Below, piece by piece: positions 4,799-9,456 of a stretch of 9,456 nucleotides of DNA; the stretch's first letter is position 1; every line of letters begins with the position of its first letter. This DNA is from G963669175 sp964648415 (GTDB lineage: Bacteria > Electryoneota > Electryoneia > Electryoneales > Electryoneaceae). A program made the translations under genes and the position numbers. Under the pieces are notes generated by a model. It was not told the origin of the DNA and did not search any database. It saw only the letters and a list, made by a program, of their open reading frames with translations. The stretch spans positions 1 to 9,456 of the forward strand of contig CAZYOC010000179.1 in the NCBI GenBank assembly GCA_964648415.1, in the 5' to 3' direction.

Positions 4799-7359
4799 TG
4801 AGGCCGCTCTTCCGCCTGTTCATTCGCGGCTGGTTGGCGAGGCCGGGCCGGACGCTCCTCGCCATCGGCGGGGTCGCGCTGGGAGTCGCGGTGCTGCTGG
4901 CGGTGCGGGTCGCAAACTCCTCCGCCATCGAAGCCTTCGGACGCAGCCTCGAACTGATCGCCGGCAAGACTGATGTCGAGATCTACGCTGAGGGCGAAGG
5001 GAGCATCGACCCGGGCATCTACCGGTCCTTTACCCGCATGCCGGGCGTCCGCTCCGCCGCGCCGGTATATATCCGCCGGGCCAGAGCAGGAGAACAGGAG
5101 CGCACCGTCAAGCTGATGGGGGTGGACCTGGCTCGTGACAGCGAGCTCCGGCCCTGGTATCGTGCGGAATTGGCGGACACGACCAGCCCGCTCGCCCTCT
5201 TCACCACGCCCAACGGCGCTTTGCTTTCACCTTCACTCGCGCAGGAGCTGGGCGTACGCACCGGCGACACCTTCCCTTTGCACCACACCGGGCGCGTGGA
5301 CACCCTGTTGCTGCTGGGAATCCTGGAGGGCGAAGAGGTCTCCAAGGCCCAGATCGCCGACCTGGTGATCATGGACCTGCCTCGCGCCTGGCGGTTAACC
5401 GGTGATTGGGGCGAACTTCACCGGGTGGACCTCCTCTTCCGGGAGGGCGTAAATCAGGACAGTGCGCTGACGGCGGTGAGGACGTTTCTGTCTGATGGCC
5501 TCACCGCCAAGGCCGCCGGCTGGCGACGTCCCCAGGCGGAGCAGATGCTGGCCTCCTTCCGGCTCAACCTGACCGCGCTGGCGTTTGTCGCCCTGCTGGT
5601 CGCGGGGTTCCTCGTCTACCAGACCGTAACCGCTGCGGCCATCCAGCGCCGACGCTTGACCGGCATCCTGCGGGCGGTGGGATCGGGGCGGCGATTCGTG
5701 GTCCGGTTCTACCTGCTGGAAGGGATCGGGCTGGGGCTCCTGGGCGCGCTGGCCGGAGTGCCGCTGGGGCTATTGTTCGCACGTGGGGCGGTGCGGGCGG
5801 TGCAGACTACGGTGAGCACACTTTACCTGCTGGAAGGAGCGCGAGGCTGGTACGTGACCTGGGACGAAGTGGTCACGAGCGCGCTGTTGGGAATCGTTGT
5901 CGCCGTGGCGGCGGTGACGCCGGTGGCGTTGGAAGCAGCACGTATTCCGCCACGGGAGAGTTTTTCACGTCAAACCCTGGAGGATCGGCTCAAACCCCTG
6001 CGCTACCTTGTCTTCGGCCTGTTGGGCATGGCGCTCGGGACGCTGCTGGCCTTTTATCCGCTGCAAGCCTATCCCGTGATGTCCGGATACGGCGCCGCAG
6101 CGCTGTGGGTGTTCGGTACGGCGCTGGCCACGCCCTGGCTGCTGGGAGTGGGCCATACGCTGGCGTTGAAGGTCGTCGCGTTTCGGCTGGGCGCACGTGT
6201 ACGCATGGTGCTGGGGCTGCTGGTGCGTTCACGGCACCGCACCGCGCCCGCGGTCGCCGCCCTGGCCTTCGCCGCCGCCATGTGGCTCTCGGTGGACATG
6301 ATGGTCCGGTCCTTCCGCAATACGGTCGAAATCTGGTACGCCAACACCATCACCGCCGACCTGATCATCACCGGGTCGGGATCGTTCCAAATCAACAAAA
6401 ATGAACCGATCCCGAGCCGAGTGCTGGACAGTCTGCTGGCCAACGATCAACTCGCCGACATCGACTGCTTCCGCAATGTCGGCGTCATGGTGGATGGCGT
6501 GGAGGTGAGGCTGGCGATGACGCTGATGGAGTCGGTGGCCAGGCAGGACCGTCTCCAGTTCCTGGAAACCCTGCCCGACCAATCCCCCTACGAAGCGATC
6601 CTGCGGGGAGATCCGGCCTGTATCATCTCGGAGACGATGGCGTTTCACCAGGATCTCGACGTCGGCGACAGCGTTACGGTCACAACGCCTTCGGGCGATC
6701 AGAAGCTGTTTGTAACATCCGTCTATTACGATTATTCCTACGACGCCGGCCTGATGCTGGTGGACCGGGCGTGGTTCGCGGAAATGTGGGGCGATGACCG
6801 GCCCAGCTCCATCGCCATTTATCTGCCGGAAGGTGTGAGCGGCGAAGAAGGCCGGGCGATTGTCCGGCGCTCCCTGCCCGAAGAGCTCGAGCTGGACATT
6901 CACACCAACGAGCAACTGCGTGAAGCGGTGCTGGAGGTGTTCGATCACACCTTCGCCATCACCTACGCGCTGGAAGCGGTGGCGGTGATCGTGGCGCTGC
7001 TGGCGGTGGGAGGAGGCATGGCGGCGATTGTGACGGAGCAGTCTCGCGAGCACGCCATCTTCCGCGCCATCGGCGGTTCGCAACGCCAGCTCATCGGGCG
7101 AGTCCTGGCGGAATCCGGATTGTTGGGCTTTGCCGGGTGGCTGATCGGGTCGGGACTGGGCATTGTCCTCAGCCTGATCCTGATTTACGTGATCAATAAA
7201 CACAGCTTCGGCTGGTCGCTGGGCTTGCAGATCCAGTGGGGGCAGATCCTGCTGGCGGGCGCGTTGATGGTGCTGAGCTCGCTGCTTGCCGGATTGCTGC
7301 CGGCGATGCGCGCCTCGAAAACCGAAATCGCAACTCAGGTTCGCATGGAGTATGAGTAA
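4798..7359 (+). CDS. FtsX-type ABC transporter permease (fused AttF-AttG-like)
   Basis: An 853-residue inner-membrane permease. The layout is TM1 (about 19-39), a periplasmic MacB_PCD-like domain (about 40-250), a first FtsX domain with three TMs (about 256-277, 306-331, 358-380), two central TMs (about 403-422 and 430-452), TM7 (about 483-503), a second periplasmic domain (about 505-715), and a second FtsX domain with three TMs (about 719-745, 770-800, 817-838). This 10-TM, two-repeat form equals two MacB-like permease halves joined by a 2-TM linker, so it can act alone with one ATPase dimer. Cytoplasmic motifs such as RRRLTGILRAVGSGRR and EHAIFRAIGGSQRQ (both just after FtsX TMs) are the expected ATPase-contact helices. 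ATG 4798 overlaps the ATPase stop by one base, so the two are translationally coupled. The family exports lipoproteins, peptides, lipids or other hydrophobic compounds. The pairing with an AttH-like lipocalin suggests a lipophilic substrate. Confidence 0.9.
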   Translation: MRPLFRLFIRGWLARPGRTLLAIGGVALGVAVLLAVRVANSSAIEAFGRSLELIAGKTDVEIYAEGEGSIDPGIYRSFTRMPGVRSAAPVYIRRARAGEQERTVKLMGVDLARDSELRPWYRAELADTTSPLALFTTPNGALLSPSLAQELGVRTGDTFPLHHTGRVDTLLLLGILEGEEVSKAQIADLVIMDLPRAWRLTGDWGELHRVDLLFREGVNQDSALTAVRTFLSDGLTAKAAGWRRPQAEQMLASFRLNLTALAFVALLVAGFLVYQTVTAAAIQRRRLTGILRAVGSGRRFVVRFYLLEGIGLGLLGALAGVPLGLLFARGAVRAVQTTVSTLYLLEGARGWYVTWDEVVTSALLGIVVAVAAVTPVALEAARIPPRESFSRQTLEDRLKPLRYLVFGLLGMALGTLLAFYPLQAYPVMSGYGAAALWVFGTALATPWLLGVGHTLALKVVAFRLGARVRMVLGLLVRSRHRTAPAVAALAFAAAMWLSVDMMVRSFRNTVEIWYANTITADLIITGSGSFQINKNEPIPSRVLDSLLANDQLADIDCFRNVGVMVDGVEVRLAMTLMESVARQDRLQFLETLPDQSPYEAILRGDPACIISETMAFHQDLDVGDSVTVTTPSGDQKLFVTSVYYDYSYDAGLMLVDRAWFAEMWGDDRPSSIAIYLPEGVSGEEGRAIVRRSLPEELELDIHTNEQLREAVLEVFDHTFAITYALEAVAVIVALLAVGGGMAAIVTEQSREHAIFRAIGGSQRQLIGRVLAESGLLGFAGWLIGSGLGIVLSLILIYVINKHSFGWSLGLQIQWGQILLAGALMVLSSLLAGLLPAMRASKTEIATQVRMEYE

Positions 7360-7448
7360 GTACTGGCGTCCTCCCGGAGTCATTGTCTAGTTTATGAACA
7401 AGCTTCAGGTTACCATAGCCCAAACGTGTATTGATTTGAGGGAACCAG

Positions 7449-8123
7449 ATGCTTACGAAGTTGAAAAGAATCGCAGCGCTTCTTCCGCAGCCGGTGCAAC
7501 AAAATCTGAAGAAAATGTACTTCCCATTGAAGATTCGTCTCGGCCGGTTTCGTTCGGAAGAGATCGAGTATACGAAACTGGGGCATTGGGCGAAACCCGG
7601 CGATTGGGTGGTGGATATTGGCGCTAATGTCGGCACGTATACGTTGAAGCTGTCCTCGCTGGTGGGACCGGAGGGCAGAGTAATTTCATTTGAGCCGATC
7701 CCCGATACGTTTGAACTTCTCGCCACCAACAGCAAGTATGCCCGTTATGAGAATATTACCCTGATCCAGGCGGCTGCATCCGACAGGACCGGGCTGGCCG
7801 GTATGGATGCTCCCGTAGCCTCAGACACCGGGCTCACCGACTACTATCGGGCCAGTATCCAACCGGACACTTCGAGTAATCGAATCTTGACACTCAAGCT
7901 GGATGCACTCGGCTTGCCGGATAAGATTTCATTGGTAAAAATGGACGCGGAAGGTCACGAACGTAGCGTTCTGGAAGGGATGACTGATTTGATTCGGCGC
8001 AACCATCCAACATTCATCGTGGAGGCGGATACGCCCGGGGTGGATGATTTCTTCGAAGAACAAGGGTATCGCGCCAGGCGATTCAAAGAATCCTGGAACG
8101 TCATCTACACGCCTCTGTCATAA
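7449..8123 (+). CDS. FkbM-family SAM-dependent methyltransferase
   Basis: A 224-residue methyltransferase. SAM motif I is VVDIGANVGT (54-63), followed by the acidic SFEP (80-83) that holds the ribose. The FkbM hallmark is near the C-terminus: LKLDALGL at 149-156, then LVKMDAEGHE (162-171) and VLEG. FkbM enzymes usually O-methylate hydroxyl groups on sugars, polyketides or other small molecules; the acceptor here is unknown. The ATG is preceded by GAGGGA (7438-7443) with a 5-nt spacer. It starts 89 bp after the permease and ends 12 bp before the lipocalin-like gene, so it is probably co-transcribed with the latter and may have its own promoter in the gap. By eye its base composition looks less GC-rich than the permease gene, which fits later insertion into the att-like operon. 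No signal peptide; cytoplasmic. Confidence 0.88.
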   Translation: MLTKLKRIAALLPQPVQQNLKKMYFPLKIRLGRFRSEEIEYTKLGHWAKPGDWVVDIGANVGTYTLKLSSLVGPEGRVISFEPIPDTFELLATNSKYARYENITLIQAAASDRTGLAGMDAPVASDTGLTDYYRASIQPDTSSNRILTLKLDALGLPDKISLVKMDAEGHERSVLEGMTDLIRRNHPTFIVEADTPGVDDFFEEQGYRARRFKESWNVIYTPLS

Positions 8124-8135
8124 GAAGGATGAGTT

Positions 8136-9242
8136 GTGAGGCCAAGCAGTAGGCATAAGACAATTCTTCGCACTGTTCTTCTGGGAGTCTGCATGGGCGC
8201 TGTTGCAATATCGGTGTCCGCGCAGGTACAACAGTATCGGATTCCCCAACCCGGCTATGACTGGAGTTTTCCAGCCGACCATGCCGCCCATCCGGCCTAC
8301 GCGCTGGAATGGTGGTATTATACCGGCCACCTGTTGCCGCAAGGGGCAGACGCCACCAATCCCGACGCCTGGTATCATATACAACTCACCTTTTTCCGCA
8401 ACCAGTTACCCGGTATTAAAAGCGGTGCGCTGTATTTCGCACACTTCGCCATGAGTGGGCCGGACATGCCCTTTGTGTACGACGAGAAAATCGCACGCGG
8501 CACATTGGGCGAAGCGGGCGCTCGTTCCGAAACCTATCAGGTCTGGCTCGACGCCTGGAGCGCGGAACAACTGGCGGATCGGCACATTCTGCACGCCCAA
8601 TCGCCTGCCCTGGGTGAACTGCGGCTCATGCTGAGCTGGGACCGCGGACCTGTTCGTAATGGAGAAGACGGCTACAGCGTGAAAGGACCCGGCGGCGATG
8701 AAGCTTCCTACTATTATTCGCTGCCGCATCTAGAGGCCACGGGGTTCTTCGTTCCCACCGGTGATACACTCGCCACGCCGGTTCGGGGCGAGTTCTGGAT
8801 GGACCATGAGTTCGGCAACCAGCAGTTGGGGGAGGGGCTGGTCGGCTGGGACTGGTTCGGGCTGCACCTGCCCGGCGGCGACGCGTTGATGCTGTACCTG
8901 ATCCGTGATGTACAGGGCGACGCCATCGCACAATCCTCCGGAACCTGGATGCCCCAGGGCGGCCGGCCGGTAGTGCTTGCTATCGACGATATCAACGTAG
9001 AAGCGACCGGGAGCTGGACCAGTTCCGAGAGCGGCGCGACGTATCCTTCCGGTTGGACCATTCGCATCCCCTCGCAGGATCTCGAACTGACCCTCGCGCC
9101 CACTTTGAAGGATCAGGAATTGCGCACCACACGTTCCACACGGGTGACCTACTGGGAAGGCGCGGTGAAGATCACCCGCAAAGACATGCCCGGCTTCAGC
9201 TTCGGTTACGTGGAGCTGGTCGGTTATGAGGAAGCGTTTTAG
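8136..9242 (+). CDS. Secreted lipocalin-like protein (AttH/CrtC type)
   Basis: A 368-residue exported protein. A Sec signal peptide covers about residues 1-29: basic RHK..R, hydrophobic TVLLGVCMGAVAISV, then a cleavage site after SVSA. Cys19 is not in a proper lipobox, so a lipoprotein is unlikely. Family motifs are EWWYYTGHL (58-66), QLTFFR (83-88), SYYYS (191-195), WMDHEFGNQQL (221-231) and GWDWFGLHL (237-245), all typical of the AttH/carotenoid 1,2-hydratase (CrtC) two-lipocalin fold. CrtC hydrates carotenoids; AttH proteins are of uncertain function and accompany AttE/F/G transporters. The conserved Asp and His of WMDHE lie in the presumed pocket. The start is GTG, preceded by AAGGA (8125-8129) with a 6-nt spacer. 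It is the last recognised gene of the operon and probably works in the periplasm or at the cell surface with the transporter. Confidence 0.88.
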   Translation: MRPSSRHKTILRTVLLGVCMGAVAISVSAQVQQYRIPQPGYDWSFPADHAAHPAYALEWWYYTGHLLPQGADATNPDAWYHIQLTFFRNQLPGIKSGALYFAHFAMSGPDMPFVYDEKIARGTLGEAGARSETYQVWLDAWSAEQLADRHILHAQSPALGELRLMLSWDRGPVRNGEDGYSVKGPGGDEASYYYSLPHLEATGFFVPTGDTLATPVRGEFWMDHEFGNQQLGEGLVGWDWFGLHLPGGDALMLYLIRDVQGDAIAQSSGTWMPQGGRPVVLAIDDINVEATGSWTSSESGATYPSGWTIRIPSQDLELTLAPTLKDQELRTTRSTRVTYWEGAVKITRKDMPGFSFGYVELVGYEEAF

Positions 9243-9456
9243 CGAGATTGTTTTTCTGGCAGATAGAATTTACCCCGGGCGGCTTACCATGAGATCATCT
9301 TGCACATATCAACCGGGCAATGAACGAAACCTTGACCTTCTCATGCTATTTCTGGTCGCTGCGAACAACACTAACAGCATGGCCCGGTTTGCTATGCGCT
9401 ATCACCTGAATTGGGTTGTTGTATGAGTTTTGCCCCGGGCAGCTTGATGCGAGATG
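9243..9456. other. Non-coding tail with CCGGGC repeats
   Basis: No credible gene is visible. A small frame starting at 9226 overlaps the lipocalin-like gene out of phase and resembles nothing known. The stretch carries two related 26-bp direct copies (9270-9295 and 9430-9455, 19 of 26 identical, both with CCCCGGGC and ending GAGAT). A 12-bp inverted pair lies between them (9311-9322 and 9378-9389, 11 of 12 pairing, with CCGGGC). No clear intrinsic terminator follows the lipocalin-like gene. It may be part of a longer repeat array cut by the window edge. Confidence 0.45.

Noticed and set aside
6229..7383. A 384-codon open frame on the minus strand inside the permease gene
   Set aside because: It is antisense to a clear FtsX-type permease. 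Its His/Gln/Arg-rich composition matches no family and is what the complement of GC-rich coding DNA usually gives.
9226..9426. A 66-codon frame overlapping the end of the lipocalin-like gene
   Set aside because: It lies out of phase with the real gene, has no convincing ribosome site, resembles no family, and runs through repeat-rich sequence.

Overview
The window is bacterial, GC-rich and densely coded, and resembles an accessory stretch of a chromosome. The best taxonomic guess is a gammaproteobacterium. The hints are a SprA-family protein, an AttEFGH-type export operon and REP-like palindromes of the GCGAAGGC type. This is an inference, because the window holds no rRNA, tRNA or other phylogenetic marker.

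Layout: (1) 1-188 is non-coding and carries a perfect hairpin. (2) 189-1598 (+) is a putative SprA-family zinc metalloprotease with an HEQAH motif in a long disordered, Gln/Glu/Ala-rich chain. (3) 1599-1760 holds a roughly 105-bp MITE-like element with imperfect 25-bp terminal inverted repeats around a REP-like hairpin. (4) 3775-1761 (-) is a tight three-gene operon: an MBL-fold hydrolase of the glyoxalase II/persulfide dioxygenase type, a membrane-anchored SRPBCC (START-like) protein and a bacterial GPP34 (Golgi phosphoprotein 3-like) protein. (5) 3776-4102 is a divergent promoter region with another hairpin. (6) 4103-9242 (+) is an AttEFGH-like cluster: a MacB/LolD-type ATPase, a fused 10-TM FtsX-type permease, an FkbM-family methyltransferase and a secreted AttH/CrtC-type lipocalin-like protein. 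(7) 9243-9456 is apparently non-coding and rich in CCGGGC repeats.

Functionally, the ATPase and permease overlap by one base and form one transporter. The AttH-like protein probably works outside the inner membrane on the same lipophilic substrate. The FkbM methyltransferase sits between permease and lipocalin and may O-methylate that substrate. In the divergent operon, a lipid-binding-type domain (SRPBCC) is probably translationally coupled to GPP34, whose eukaryotic relatives bind phosphoinositides at membranes, so a membrane or lipid role is plausible but unproven.

Every protein belongs to a recognisable family. The points that look new are the gene combinations (GPP34 + SRPBCC + MBL, and FkbM inside an att operon) and the small repeat elements. 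No CRISPR array, defence system, complete insertion sequence or RNA gene was seen.
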